Origin: Gnetum montanum
Taxonomy: Eukaryota; Streptophyta; Gnetopsida; Gnetales; Gnetaceae
Direction of reading: 5' to 3'
Length of the DNA: 34,853 nucleotides
Assembly (NCBI GenBank): GCA_015680685.1
Contig: MNCI01002242.1
Coordinates: forward strand, 346,822-381,674
Below, piece after piece: positions 9,671 to 21,190 of this stretch. The translations under genes and the position numbers were made by a program. The notes beneath the pieces are model-generated. The model worked only from the letters and a program-made list of their open reading frames with translations. It did no database searches and was not told the origin of the DNA. Positions within the stretch are counted from its first letter, which is position 1. Each line of letters begins with the position of its first letter.

Positions 9671-11475
9671 TGTTGGACCCCAAAAAGAGAATTTTATTAA
9701 TAGAAAACAAAATTTAGTACATAAGCTGCTTCAAGACATATAGATTGAGGAAAGGAGGAAGAGAAACTGTGTTGACTGAAACTATTATAGAGGAAACATG
9801 TTAAACTTAGCAGTCCACAAGATGTGGAAATGCATTCCAAAGATCAACCATTCGCTGAAATGTGGGTATCTTTTCCAGGGTGTGGATTGTCAAATGAGAA
9901 AAAGGGTGGAAGAAAGAGGAAAAAGGCCAAAAGGTGTAGAAATCTGTGGCTCAATTAGGAGACTTTCTTCTGAAGCGAGGCTTGATGATGGTGATTATTT
10001 GGATCTCCGATATGACTCCATAGCTACAATAAGAAAAACAACTGGTTAGCATTCATCTTGAATTTTGGGGCTTGAGATATAATTTGGAAGTGAACATGCC
10101 GAAGAATTTGCTTTTTTTCTGAAGTAGTTATTTGTAGGGAGTTTGAAATAATTGTCTTTTGAAAAAGTGTGGTACATCTATGTTTCCAAATATTATATAA
10201 GATGATGGGCCTAAGGCTCTTCCATAGGAAATGAGAGTTTGTGGACCTGGTAGGTAAGAAACCAAACATTATGGCCTCTTGTGTAAGAGTGCATGAGGGA
10301 AAAACCTTAGAAGCCCATTCCCATGCATGCTGAGCAAATGGGCAAAGCCAAAAAACATGGACAAAGGTTTCAGGGTCATTACATAAAGGGCACTTAGAAG
10401 AGTGAATCCCAAGGTATGCTAAACGTTTCCTGATAGGGAGACCTTGATGAAGAAAACACCAAAGGAATTGTTGAATTTTGGGAAGAGTCGGGAGATGCCA
10501 AATTTGGTTGAAAAGAGAGATCCAAAAATCCACTGATTCTTGTTCATTCCAAGATCGATTACAATGTAGAATGACTTCGGAAGAATCGTGTAACAACTGG
10601 AAGGGAACATGTGGCTGATAAGGAAAAATTTTTGACCCATTAGACCAATAGAGGCCATGAAATATACCTTGGATAGCACCATCTAGGTGTAATGATTGAT
10701 GAAGAAATGTATGTATCTAGTGGAAGCAAAGCCGCATTGCTTTCGAAGCTCCATATAGGTTTTCAAATGCTTCCCAAGAAATCCATTGATTAGCTAGACG
10801 AAGACAATTAATGGAAATCACTCCCTTCCGGTACCAAATAATGGCTAATCTTGCATTAGTAATGGCAAGAGGGGCGGGGGTCAAGGGTAACCACCAAGGG
10901 CAAAGCATGGGAAGGAGAGTAGGGTTAAGATGGATATTAGACCAATTAATATGATGGTGGAGAACTTGCCAAGCCTTCCATATGCTTTTGAATACATGGG
11001 AACCAGGAATGGAGATAGAATGAGGAGAGAAAATCCAATTAATAGGATGGATGTTTTTCCAAAAAGGCTTATGTTTAGGAAAACTTTGATGAAGCCTTAG
11101 CTGGAGAAGATTTCCAATTATGTCAGAGGTGTCCAGATGTTGCACTAACCACTTAGCAACTAAGGTGAGTCCCTGTTTGTAGGAATTCAACAGACCTAAT
11201 CCTCCTTTGTTTCTAGGAAGAGTGACAATGTTCCAAGCAACACGATGAAAACCTCGTTGGGAATCTTTAGATGACCACATGAAGTCTCGAAATAACCGCT
11301 CTAAGTTTTGATAGGCTGTGTGGGAAGGAGCCCAGCACGAGGAATAATACACATGGGTAGAAGCACAAATGGATTTACAAACAAGATATTTTCCTGCCAA
11401 GGTAAGGGGCTTAGTCTTCCACTTTTCAGTTTTCTTACGAAATTTGAGTCCCTTAATCTCAAGAGTTAAGTGCTA
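9671..11475 (-). mobile_element. 5'-truncated plant LINE (L1 type)
   Basis: A non-LTR retrotransposon on the minus strand with only the C-terminal part of ORF2 and a 3' untranslated region of about 350 bases (9671-10023). On the minus strand the 3' end has a TTAATAAAATTC-type sequence common near plant LINE ends, but it meets C17 rather than poly(A). The 5' end is placed at about 11475 by the loss of recognisable coding sequence; a few more codons may extend to about 11500. I found no convincing target duplication. Confidence 0.8.
10024..11472 (-). pseudogene. LINE ORF2 C-terminal part with zf-RVT domain
   Basis: The reading frame is continuous on the minus strand from 11472 to 10024, about 480 codons, broken by a single TAG at 10717-10719. 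Another TAG lies at its upstream limit (11473-11475). The N-terminal part reads TEKWKTKPLTLAGKYLV and later RNKGGLGLLN, the standard region after the RT palm in plant L1 ORF2. The C-terminal part contains the zinc-binding RT-associated domain (zf-RVT) with FLWCFLHQGLPIRKRLAYLG, then CPLC, then HVFWLC, matching the family's C-X2-C ... H-X4-C arrangement. The endonuclease and RT catalytic domains are absent (5' truncation). No frameshift is seen, so this copy is younger or better kept than the Gypsy and Copia coding regions nearby. Confidence 0.85.
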
Positions 11476-14400
11476 AATGGAATGTTGTATATTAGGAAGT
11501 ATGGATGATTTTCAACTAACTTGATTTATATTCTACAAGGGTTTAAAAGGCTAATTAATTTCCAACATTTTATTTAATTTACCCAATATAATATCAATTG
11601 CACTTTCAACTACACATACTTACCATTCAATAACAACATTATTATTCTTAGTAGATTATAATCCAGAAAAATCACTATTAAAATTCTAAATACATCATCA
11701 TAGCTATCAATTAAAAAAGAAAAGTTAATATTCTTTTAATTACTAAAACATGAACTTTCTCATCATTTGCTTCAAGTACCACACATATACTATGTTAAAA
11801 AATTTTAACTTAAACATAACATATTAACCTTGCAATGAATATACACATTATGTTGAAAATTTTTCTAACTAATGCCAAATGATTAAATAAATGAGTAAAT
11901 GAGATAATTTCCTTTTGATGCATTTTTCCACCAATACTTAACTTCTTTATCTCCTAGTTTGATAATGTGACATGGATTCATAGGCAATGTATTTTATTAT
12001 GTCATGCCTATTTTTCGTTTTAGTGCAAACTTAATTTTCTTCATGATTACTTTTGTTACATAGCCTCAAACCGTTCTTCTATGCCAACCATTCTAGAATT
12101 AGGTTTTGTTTCTTCTCATTTAAAAAAAAGAAATAAATTTAATTTAATTAATAATAATTAATGTTAAAAAAATTATCTAAATGTTAAATATATCAAAAGT
12201 TACCTAACACAATGTATTATTTAATATTCATTCTTGTATAATTTACTTTTACCCTACTGCCTATGAATTTTAACATACAAGAAAACATTAACCTTTACTA
12301 AAACAATGTTTTAACTTTTAAGTTTTGATCCAATACATTATAGTTATTATGATTCTTTTAACTTAAAATCATCCATGAAGTAAATGATTGAAAGTTTAAT
12401 CATTTATTAAGTAAACATTCGAAACATATTTGATTGACATAAAAAAAACTATAATAAAATCATGTTGGAAAAACTAGGAAGCACGATGTAATGCTCAAAA
12501 AATTAGAAAGTAAGAACTAATCTTTAAATGGTGATGATAATTATGACATCTCACTACCAAATGTCATGGCAAACATCAAATACATATTATATTAGATATT
12601 ATGCATAAGAAGATAATGTGGCAACATCAAATGTGTAACATTCGGCATTATGTGTAAGGAAAAAATAGTGAATATGCAAAAGGAAAAAGAAAATAATGCT
12701 TTTTTAATGTGGAATAGTATATCTTGGTCATGCTTTGAGTGTTCCTTGGGCTTATCTTTCTTTAGCATCTATTCCTTATCCAACACTGCCACCATGGTTA
12801 TGCCTATCACTAGCTAAAAAGAATGTCCAATCCTATTCCTGTCCCACTTCACCTAGTACCTATTACTCCATTTACTAAATCAACAACTCCATGCCAATAC
12901 TACCTCTAATACCCAAGTATAAATATCTTAGGTTAAAACCTTGAAGGTCACCTCAAGAGACATGCCCATTATTACAACACGCTCTTTTAGATCTTAATTA
13001 CAACTTGCACTTTCAAGTCTTTTTACAATCTTTGGGTTTGATTACAATAATCACATCATTAGTTATGAAGAGACACTATCTTTGTTATGCAATGGCATCA
13101 TTTGGGAATGGGGATGTGATAATCTACCTTCCTTATATTTCATTCATCCTTGAATGAATCCACATTTACTATCTTTCTCAAGCTTTAATGCTTCTACTCA
13201 TGCTCTAATGCTCCAAGACTTTGATTTTTCCTTTTAACTTCAAGTTAAATATCCTAATGCTCTCTTGCTTATTCTACAAATAAAATATAATTGATAAGAA
13301 TATATATAATAATGAAATTTTATTTTATTAATACTTACCTCATTTTCTAAGATAATGATAGGAGGTAAATTAAAGACCTACCAACCACCAATCACTAATG
13401 TTAACTAGGATCACACAAAGTGCAACTCATACCTAGTTACCCAAGTGAAGGTAGGGAAAATCCTTATTCCCAACTTAAATTACCCTAGATATTTTACTTA
13501 TTTAATTAAAATATAAATTAAACAATGAAGAAAATTATGAAGGTTATAAACAAAAGAAAGGGTAAGATAGGTCATAATCTTAATCAATAATGGCGATTAA
13601 TGGAAGTAATTGTAATTCTGCCTTAAGGGTATATGGTTAGATGGCCTTGTTTGGGATGGTAGGACTTGATCTTGCCTTTCAATTTCTTCTATCGAAATTA
13701 AATCTGGCAACTTGGTAACTTGAAAAAATTAGGAATTATACCAAATATACTTTAGGATCTTAGTGAAGAATGATGTTGACCCATCTTCATTAGTCATAGT
13801 AACAGAACTAGTGAATTGTTGTTCTTGATGAGTACTATCCATCAATAAAATCTGTTCTTGAACTTTGGGATTTGACTTGTTTACTAGAGATTTGAAGTAA
13901 GAAAAATATGCACTAGTTAATAGAATTACATGTTGGACTAATGGAAACATCTTCTTCAAATTGGATTCATCTTTGTAAGGATTCTTTCACATCCATATTT
14001 AAAGAATTAATAAACATCACTTCTCACATTTGTATTGAAGTCTTCATAGAGGATAAATGGTACTATATTGATACTAGTATGGGTTAGGAATAACTTATTC
14101 CTTAAAAGTTTCTATATTTGATTAATTAAGTATGTCACTTGGCAAAGTCTAACATCTAACAATGTTTATTTAGTAATTAAATGTGTGTGTATCTTATATA
14201 CACATATGTCTAACTTGGTTTTAAATATCAATGCCAAGGCCATATGATTTCATAAGTTTGTCTTCCCCATGATTGAAGTTCTAAAATTTCAAACCTCATA
14301 CCTTCTAATTTTCATTTAAACCACTATACTAGTTCAAACTTGGCTTCTTTGTAAAATATTATACAATAATACATTTTCTAATTTTTGCAATAGGCTAATT

Positions 14401-15130
14401 TTTATGGCTCAAAGGAAGAACCTCTACAAAAATCTATTTGCTTGTTAATACCTATATATTTTATCTTTTCCAAATTTGGCTAGAATTAATATAGGAATTC
14501 CCATGGCAAGACTTCTTGTAGGAACAAGGCATCAATATCTAAATCTTGTAATTCTCCCAAGATGTATGGGTATCAACATTTAGGCTAGCATAACGACCAT
14601 GGTGGACATAGCGAATGTTGTCTTTCACTAGCTAGGAATCTTGCAAGCACATTATATATTGCAACTTTCATTTTTGTTCTTGGATTCTCTCATGGATTAT
14701 TGTTTTACTTCTTGGATATCATATACCTTGTTAGGACAAGATTATGATTCTTCATGATGTTCAATGAGATTACTTTGAATGCTCTGAATGGTCTGGATAT
14801 TTGACTTAGAAATAGGCTAAATTGATACACATCTTCATGATCATTCTAGTTCACCAATTGATGCTTCAACTAATTTTGGATTGGAAATAAACAACTATAT
14901 TACTTAGACTCTTAACAACCTTTTGCCCTATTTAAGATATTGATTCTGACAATGTAACTAATAATACACTAGGGGTCAGTGATCTAGGAGTAATTATCAT
15001 CATAGGCTAAGCATTTAATCATAAAGCCCAAGATGGCCTAACATGTTAAATTTATTTAGTCCTAACAATTAAATTTCTAGGCATGGTTAGTCATCTAAGT
15101 GATGGCCTCTTAAGGTACAATTTAAGATAT
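11476..15130. other. AT-rich DNA with no recognised feature
   Basis: About 3.6 kb with no supported gene on either strand. The longest frame, 13729-13959 on the minus strand (76 codons), has no recognisable domain. Possibly very old repeat DNA. Confidence 0.6.
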
Positions 15131-15512
15131 TTTGAATCAAGAACCTAGAAGGGAGATTGAATAAGATCCCCAATTAAAATTTCACCAATCACAAAAGCAC
15201 ACCAAATCTTCTATTGTTCCACAACATGGGTACATCCACACTCAAAGGGTAGAATCTGTGCACACCCTTGGACTTTATTTTTTCAAACAAAATGTGGTTT
15301 TAAGGGCACCATATCCTATACAAGCTCTGAGCTCCACTCCAAAGTGTTTTTTCACTATGAAAGCAGTCAACTCAGCAAGGTCCCAACAAGCTCAAAATGT
15401 AGTTTCAAGGATCACACAACCTTTACAAAAGTGAGCTCCACTTTGAAGTGTTTTGACCCCAAAAAATTAGTCTATCCTGTAGGATCCCAACAAGCTCAAC
15501 AAAGATGTCTTC
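15131..15512 (-). mobile_element. Outer Copia 3' LTR, left segment
   Basis: Reverse complement matches the last third of the inner Copia LTRs, including the GGAGCTCAGAGCTTG and ACCACATTTT blocks and the end block TTATTCAATCTCCCTTC. The left end is near 15131-15134 (minus-strand end about GGTTCTTGATTCA). It is cut at 15512 by the inner Copia, whose duplication TCTTC is 15508-15512. It continues at 21063. Confidence 0.85.
15508..15512 (+). repeat. Target site duplication TCTTC (left)
   Basis: TCTTC directly before the inner Copia 5' LTR. The identical five bases follow the 3' LTR at 21058-21062. Confidence 0.85.
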
Positions 15513-16003
15513 TATTGACCTTTTGGTATGTCAAAATCTTAAGGAAAATAAAGACCTAGATTGTTTATGGTGTGTGATGATCTTTCAAGGCATGAATAAG
15601 AACTCCACATGAGAACTAAGGACTCAATACAAATAAGATCCACATTGAGAAGACAAAGTAAAGAATACATAAACCAAGATGAAAGTATGGATAAAAAAAA
15701 CAAAGGCAACAAAGCAACTGTAGATGATCCAATGATTGACAACAAGACAAATTGACGAAAGAAAGCCTTAGAAGATAGAATCCAAAAGTTGAGGAGATGT
15801 CTCCCTGAAATTATATATGTCTCTATCCCAAAGAAGATGTATCCCCAAAGATGTTTTATAGAAGACATCCCATTTTCCAGTCAGACATCCCTCCTAAATT
15901 AAGAACAATCTTAGGTACACGTCCCAACTTTGAAGAAAACGTTTACACTAGTCATTGGGTAGTCGTTGCACAAATTCTAACTAGTTTTCAAAAACCTTGA
16001 GAC

Positions 16004-16012
16004 TATAAGAAG
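16004..16012 (+). promoter_or_regulatory. TATA-like box in Copia LTR
   Basis: TATAAGAAG, preserved at the same place in the 3' LTR (about 20444) and, on the minus strand, in the outer LTR as TATAAGATG. It is the best TATA candidate in the LTR, but the match is weak. Confidence 0.4.
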
Positions 16013-16242
16013 ATTCAAAATTCTTTTGAATTTCACAAGCATTGTTCACATCAGGTTAATAATTGTCTTATCTATGCTATTGTATCCTTGTTCTTTATCG
16101 TAACATCATTTTCTTGGTTGTATGTTGTATCGAGCTTCAAAAACAAGGACTTGTAAATTTTGTAACATTCTTTCCTTATGTCTTTTTCTTTTTCTTATAG
16201 CCCTACAGGGTTGATGTGCTTCTAGTGAGAAGGCATCCACAT

Positions 16243-16452
16243 TGAGCTTCTTGGGACCTCATGGGTTTTAGTGGTTTTGCAACATCAAAACACTTCGAAG
16301 TAGAGCTCAATTTTGTAAAGATTGTCGGATTCTTGAAACCACATTCTAAGCTTATTGGCACCTTGCAAGGTTAAGTGGTTTCATAGCAATGAAACACTCT
16401 GGTGTGGAACTCAAAGCTTGTAAGGGTGTGGTATCCTTTGAACCACATTTTA
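16243..16452 (+). repeat. Tandem duplication of about 105 bp in the LTR
   Basis: Unit 1 (about 16243-16346) and unit 2 (about 16347-16452) share the order GG(A/C)ACC, AGTGGTTT, AAACACT, a GAACTC- or GAGCTC-like block, TTGTAA and ACCACATT. Both units are also in the 3' LTR (about 20693-20905) and the outer LTR, so the duplication belongs to the family and predates these insertions. Confidence 0.75.
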
Positions 16453-16607
16453 TTGAGAAAAAAATTCTGAAGGTATGCACAAATTCTACCCTCAAAGTGT
16501 AGAAGTACCCAAGTTGGAAAACCATGTAAAATTTGGTGTTTGTGTAATAGGTTTAGTTTTAATTAGGAAAATTATTCAACCACCCATCTAACTTCTTGTT
16601 CCACAAG

Positions 16608-16620
16608 TGGTATTAAAGCC
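16608..16620 (+). promoter_or_regulatory. Primer binding site, tRNA-iMet type
   Basis: TGGTATTAAAGCC, two bases after the LTR end. The usual Copia site complementary to initiator tRNA-Met reads TGGTATCAGAGC, so this copy differs at two of the first twelve bases. Confidence 0.75.
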
Positions 16621-16661
16621 TGGTACTCTTACATTCAGCTTCAAATTTCAAAGAGTGAACT

Positions 16662-18033
16662 ATGGAGAGGACATCCTACACAATACCACTAATGGTTATT
16701 GGGTTTTATTTTGCCTATTGAAAGGCAAGGATGCCAGGCTTCTTTGAGTCAATGGAGTTTGAGGTATGGGAGTCGATCCTTAAAGGTTACACACCACTTA
16801 TCAACAACGCATCAAAGTCCCTCAAGTCACAAAGCAAGTGGACACTAGAAGAAAGAGATAAGTTCATGTATGATTCTAAAGCAAAAAAAAATTATTTATA
16901 TTGTGCATTAAATAAGTCTAAATTTAATAGAGTAGTTGGATGTAGAACTGCCAAAGAAATTTGGGAAACCTTAGAAGCTACTTATGAGGACACATCCATA
17001 ATTAAACAATCAAAACTTTTGATTTTGTAAAATGAGTACGACAAACTCAAAATGAGGGAAGGAGAAAAGATAAAAGATTATTTTTCTAGGACAAATGATC
17101 TAGTTGTAGCAATTAGGGGTATAGGCAAGGATATGCTTGAAAGTGATGTAATCATTAAAATGATTAGAATAATACAACCTGAATTTAGACCTAAGGTTAC
17201 AACTATGTAAGAGATTAGATATTTTTTAGTCTTAAAATTTGAAGAGCTTAAAAGTGCTCTTATTGCTTATGAAATGAATCTCATAAGTGAAGGATCAATA
17301 AAAGAAAAGCCCATCACCTTGAAATTAGCATCCAAAAAGAAGATTTTGGGTGAACAAGAAATGAACAATGAGGAAGAAATAACACTTCTATCAAGGAGAA
17401 TCTAAAGGCTTCTAGCAAAAAGGGGTAAGAGTTTCAATCAACAAGGACCTAACCAATCCAACTCCAAAGGTTTAAAATTCTAATTTTGATGATTTTTCAA
17501 TAGAATGTTGGATATGTGGTGGAAGATGCCATGTGACCTCCAAATGTCCTAACAATGGCAGGTTACAATGAGGGAATAAGACTAACGTGGACATAAAAAA
17601 GACCAACTTCTACATAAGCTGGGATGATAACAGGAAAAGTGAAGAAGAGGTGGATAATACTTTAAAAGATTCACATCTCATCTATATGGCTCTCTCAAAT
17701 GATGATGCTGATCTTTTTGATGATGATGATCAAATTGAAATTGATGAAGAAAGGTATGACCTCTTGTGTAATGAACTTCTATCTCTTAAAAATATTTATA
17801 TAAAGTTGAATAAGGAATTAATAAACAAGGATCAAAATATCTCTTTGTTAAATATGAAATTTTTAGATCTCACAAAAGAAACCTCAAACCTAAGGGTTGA
17901 TAATGAAAAACTAACCTTGTTCTATGAGCAAATTAAGGAAGAACTTGTAGATGCTAAACTTGTAAATGAGAGGCTGATCAAAGGAAAAAAAATCTCTTCG
18001 AATAGTTCTTGTGTAGGGAAGAATCCCAAATGA
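16662..18033 (+). pseudogene. Copia gag pseudogene with zinc knuckle and coiled coil
   Basis: Capsid protein of a Copia element. The ATG at 16662 gives MERTSYTIPLMVIGFYFAY, then a TGA where this family has Trp, then KARMPGFFESMEFEVWESI. A UBN2-type core follows, including TAKEIWETLEATYEDTSIIK, and a stop at 17029 where a Gln codon is expected. The nucleocapsid knuckle CWICGGRCHVTSKC (CX2CX4HX4C) is near 17508-17549. Downstream, 17587-18033 is an open frame of 148 codons, acidic (DADLFDDDDQIEIDEE), then heptad-like Leu/Lys/Glu, consistent with the coiled-coil gag extension of Sireviruses. At least one frame change and several stops separate the blocks. The Sirevirus assignment is supported by this extension but would need a pol sequence to confirm. 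Confidence 0.8.
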
Positions 18034-18620
18034 CAAAAGTGGACTAGGATGTTGTCAACAAGAAAGTGTATCTAAAATAACCTCATCTAAATTAGAAACC
18101 ACTTCAAAGTTTGAGGTAACAACTAACACTACAGGTAACCAAACGGTAACTCCAAGGTTTGAAAAATTCAACAAAATGGTCAAGTGTTTTTATTATAATA
18201 GATTTTGACATAAGTAATGGAATTGCAATTTAAAGTTTTATCATATGAACACTTGGACATATCACAAAATTCCTTGGTCTTATTCAAATTTGTCTAGAAA
18301 GGTATATATGCAAGACAACAATAGAATGGGAACAAGTTAAAAGGATAAGGATGTTAGAAACTTATGTAGAGTCAAAAGGAAAGAAGAAGAATGCAAGAAA
18401 AACCTCTTCAACCAATTTGTGAAAGGGAGCCAATCATTGGAAATAGAAGAAGTGTGCATAACAAGAGGCACCTCAAAAGGTGAATCTCATTCTCAAACTT
18501 CTTAGGCACCTTTACTTTTGTCAAAAAAAAAAAGGTAAGTAGAGGTAAGTTTTTTAGTTCATTATGAATATCTCTTGAGACTATAATCCTTTGAAGCCAT
18601 CTCTAAGCCTTTTCTTGATG
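18034..18620 (+). pseudogene. Decayed gag tail, no pol found
   Basis: Translated fragments (for example KCFYYNRF and a Lys/Glu-rich stretch about 18330-18480) look like a basic gag C-terminus with a lost second zinc-finger-like site. None of the protease, integrase or RT motifs of Copia pol is present here or further on to 19953. Confidence 0.45.
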
Positions 18621-18629
18621 AGTAGTTGA

Positions 18630-18815
18630 ATTTCAACCTTGATGAGATGTCTCCCATGAGACGTCTTCATGACTAAAGAGATGTCTACTAAGAGATGTCT
18701 ACTTCTCTACAAAGATGTCTACCTGTGTTTTTTCTCGACACAATAGAAATGTCTATTTTCCTAGTAAGACATCTATTTTTTATTTTTAGGTGTAGCATAG
18801 ACATCTATCTCTAAA
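18630..18815 (+). promoter_or_regulatory. Internal array of AGATGTCT/AGACATCT motifs
   Basis: About six exact copies of AGATGTCT or its reverse complement AGACATCT within 170 bp, plus variants (GAGACGTCTT, AAATGTCT). The same octamer is repeated in the LTR U3 regions of this family (about 20225-20390; 24195-24360 in the outer copy). So a U3-like block lies inside the element, just ahead of the second ORF. Whether it acts as an internal promoter or enhancer is inference. Confidence 0.6.
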
Positions 18816-19144
18816 AGGCAACAACTATCTTTTCATCAAAAACCCTCATTGAGTGTGATTATACAAATCCAAACTCTTATTTTTCATTCATTCTTCCATG
18901 TTCCAACATAGATAACCAAGGGGAGATGACTAGAGTTTCACCAACGATAGCAATTTGTGCTTTTTCCTTCAAATCCATGACCCACAAGAAGGTTGCAATG
19001 TCAAGACCATGATGAAGAAAGAGCAAGAAGTTAAAGTGAGCTTTCTCCAACGCTACTAATACTTACACTCCTTTGTTCAAGCCCCTTAACTCCTAGCATC
19101 AGTTTAAGGTAACTCAAACCATTTCTATCATCTCTAAGCATTCT

Positions 19145-19890
19145 CTTTGTTTCCACCAACATCGTCAGAAAGAACTGATGGGATTTTTTAAAGTTTTGAA
19201 TTGGATTACATTCATTTTAATGAATTATTATGTGCCTAAAATTATCATACAAGAATTTTGTTGTAACATTATCATTACAAATGCATCTGTTGGGGCTTTT
19301 ACTATCATGGTTGGGGGTATGTTATCTCATGTTTCTTCTCAATTAGTTAATGCAATTCTTGGGATATCTAGTGTTGATGTTTTTAAGGTCACCACTCATT
19401 CTATGAATGACATTTTCATGAATGGTGTGATTCCTATCCCCAAGATGAGTTTTGTGATGCTTTGTTTGGGCAATCAATGTCTTTGCATAGTAGAAGAATT
19501 TATAGAAGCAAATGGCATGAGATGATTCCATACTCTCGCTCATGGTTTTATATAATATCATTATAAAAGGAGGAAGTTATAACTATTTACTACCACCCCA
19601 AGCATTTTCTCTCTATTATCTTCTCATAGAATAATCATTGGATTTGGGTCAAACTCTTTACCAGGAAATGTTGGGACTATTCACTAACAAGAGAATATAT
19701 GGGCATCCTCACCTCATTAGTTTGTTGATTCGATAGAGAGGCGTTCCCATTCCTGATATGCCTTTGCTTAAAGCTAAGAGGAGCCTTGGTGAATATTCTA
19801 AAAATAGGAGCTCCACCCATGCTCTCCATGTCTTGCTACAAAAATATCCTCAGAGCTTCCATTGGAATTTATATTTCTTAAGTATTTTTA
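19145..19890 (+). pseudogene. Extra ORF, weakly like plant transposon protein PF20167
   Basis: An open frame runs at 19178-19525 (115 codons) and can be followed to about 19890 with stops. Features seen are YVPKIIIQEFCCNI, then a hydrophobic stretch with SSQLVNAILGISSVDVF, then downstream (about 19690-19740) KRIYGHPHLISLLIR and RGVPIPDMP. This order resembles, from memory, the putative plant transposon protein family (PF20167): REFYANL-like start, a middle ILGIP-like motif, and a YG-LLT-F-FGV-like C-terminus. The resemblance is weak and unaligned. It occupies the place of pol. It could instead be a decayed envelope-like ORF, as found after pol in some Sireviruses. Confidence 0.4.
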
Positions 19891-19939
19891 TTGTTTAATT
19901 TTATTTACTCATCCATTTTATTAAGTTTTGATCATCACC

Positions 19940-19953
19940 AAAAAGTGGAAGAT
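19940..19953 (+). promoter_or_regulatory. Polypurine tract of inner Copia
   Basis: AAAAAGTGGAAGAT immediately before the 3' LTR. The outer copy has AAAAAGGGGGAGAT in the equivalent place, which is close to the Sirevirus-type tract. Confidence 0.8.
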
Positions 19954-21057
19954 TGTTGACCTTTTAGTATGTCAAAACCTTAAGGGAAATGGAGACCCTA
20001 GATTTTTTGTGGTGTGTGATGATCTTACAAGGCATGAATAAGAACTCCACATGAGAATTGAGGACTCAAGAGAAACAAGATCCATAATGAGAATACAAAG
20101 TAAAGACTATGTAGAACAAGATGAGAGCATGGATAAAAAATGAAGGCTACAAACCAAATGTAGATGCTCCAAGGAATAGAAAGAAGACAATTTGATTGGA
20201 TAAAGCCTCAAAAGACATAATCCAAAAGTTGAGGAGACATCTCCCAGAAATAGTAGACGTCTCTATCCCAGAGAAGACATCTTCCAAGAGACGTCCCATA
20301 GAAGATGTCCCATTTTCTAGTGAGACATCTCTCCTAAATTAAGGTTAATCTTAGGTAGATGTCCCAACTTCAAAGAAGATGTCTACATTAGCCATTGGGT
20401 AGCTATTGCATGAATTCCAAGGAGTTTTTGAAAACTTCGAGGCTATAAGAAGATACAAAATTCTTGGGACATGTGCAAGCACTATTAATATTAGATCAAT
20501 CATTGTCTTATCTATGCTATTATATTCTTGTTCTTAATTGTAACATCATTTGTTTGGTTGTATGTTGTATTAAGCTTACATGACAAGGATTTGTAAATTT
20601 AGTTATATTCTTTTCTTATGTCTTTTTCTTCTTCTTTTTTCTTTTTGTAGTCCTATGGGGTTAATGTGCTTCTTGCATGAAGGCATCCACATTGAGCTTT
20701 TAGGGACCTTTCAAGGCTGATTGGTTTACAGTGTCAAAACACTCCAGAGCATAGCTCAATTTTGTAAAGGTTGTGGGATCTTTAAAACCACATTATAAGA
20801 TTGTTAGGACCTTGGGAGATTGAGTGGTTTTGCAATGACAAAACACTTCGATGTGGAGCTCAGAGATTGTACAATGTATGGTGCCCTTCAAACCACATTT
20901 TATTGAAAAAAGAAGTTCAGAGGTATGTATGGATTCTATCCTCCAAGTGTGAAAGTACCCAAGTTGGGGAACCATGTAAAATTTGGTGTTTTTATGCAAC
21001 AAGTGATGTTTCAATTGGGAAACTTATTCAATCCCTCTTTTAGGTTCTCAATCCACA
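19954..21057 (+). mobile_element. Inner Copia 3' LTR
   Basis: 1104 bp, from TGTTGACC to ATCCACA, aligned along its whole length with the 5' LTR. It keeps the intact TG start. U3 octamers lie at about 20225-20390 (AGACATCT, AGATGTCT and AGACGTCT variants), the TATA-like box at about 20444, and the 105-bp tandem pair at about 20693-20905. Confidence 0.9.
20225..20395 (+). promoter_or_regulatory. U3 array of AGACATCT/AGATGTCT motifs
   Basis: About four exact octamers plus about four single-base variants in roughly 165 bp, in both orientations. Equivalent arrays are in the 5' LTR (15790-15950, more decayed) and outer LTR. Such arrays are typical of transcription-factor binding regions, but no factor is known from this sequence. 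Confidence 0.6.
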
Positions 21058-21062
21058 TCTTC
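21058..21062 (+). repeat. Target site duplication TCTTC (right)
   Basis: Identical to 15508-15512 on the other side of the inner Copia. Confidence 0.85.
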
Positions 21063-21190
21063 CTACAAGAAGCACATCAACCCCACAAGGCTATAAGAAA
21101 GAAGGAAAATAATAAGAAAGTCATGTAACTAAATTTACAAATCCTTGTACTTAAATCTCAGTATAATTACAATCAAGCAAATGATGTTAT
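21063..21190 (-). mobile_element. Outer Copia 3' LTR, middle segment
   Basis: Reverse complement reads through the block before the 105-bp repeats (GGGGTTGATGTGCTTCTTG) and the CAAGGATTTGTAAATTTAG block. It joins 15512 on one side and 24055 on the other once the two insertions are removed. Confidence 0.88.
21186..21190 (+). repeat. Target site duplication GTTAT (left)
   Basis: GTTAT directly before TGTTGGCACA; identical to 24050-24054 after the LTR. Confidence 0.9.

Larger units (their letters stand above)
15513..16605 (+). mobile_element. Inner Copia 5' LTR
   Basis: 1093 bp. It starts TATTGACC where the 3' LTR has TGTTGACC, so the terminal TG has mutated to TA. It ends TTGTTCCACA. A U3 with AGATGTCT-type motifs lies at about 15790-15950, a TATA-like TATAAGAAG at 16004, and a tandem pair of about 105 bp at 16243-16452. 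Confidence 0.88.
15513..21057 (+). mobile_element. Inner Copia element, gag-only, Sirevirus-like
   Basis: 5545 bp with LTRs at 15513-16605 and 19954-21057, flanked by the perfect duplication TCTTC. It has an initiator-tRNA-Met-type primer site, a gag with UBN2-like core, zinc knuckle and a coiled-coil extension, then a motif array and a second decayed ORF, then a polypurine tract. No protease, integrase, RT or RNase H was found in the 1.9 kb between gag and 3' LTR. It is therefore non-autonomous and resembles the TR-GAG class of gag-only elements. It is inserted, in opposite orientation, into an LTR of its own family. The LTRs differ at about 23 of the first 180 aligned bases (counted by hand), so the insertion is old. 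Confidence 0.88.

Noticed and set aside
10419-10682. Separate 87-codon minus-strand frame
   Set aside because: It is an alternative frame of the LINE ORF2, which reads through here in its own frame.
13729-13959. 76-codon frame on the minus strand
   Set aside because: No recognisable domain, no neighbour in frame, AT-rich surroundings.
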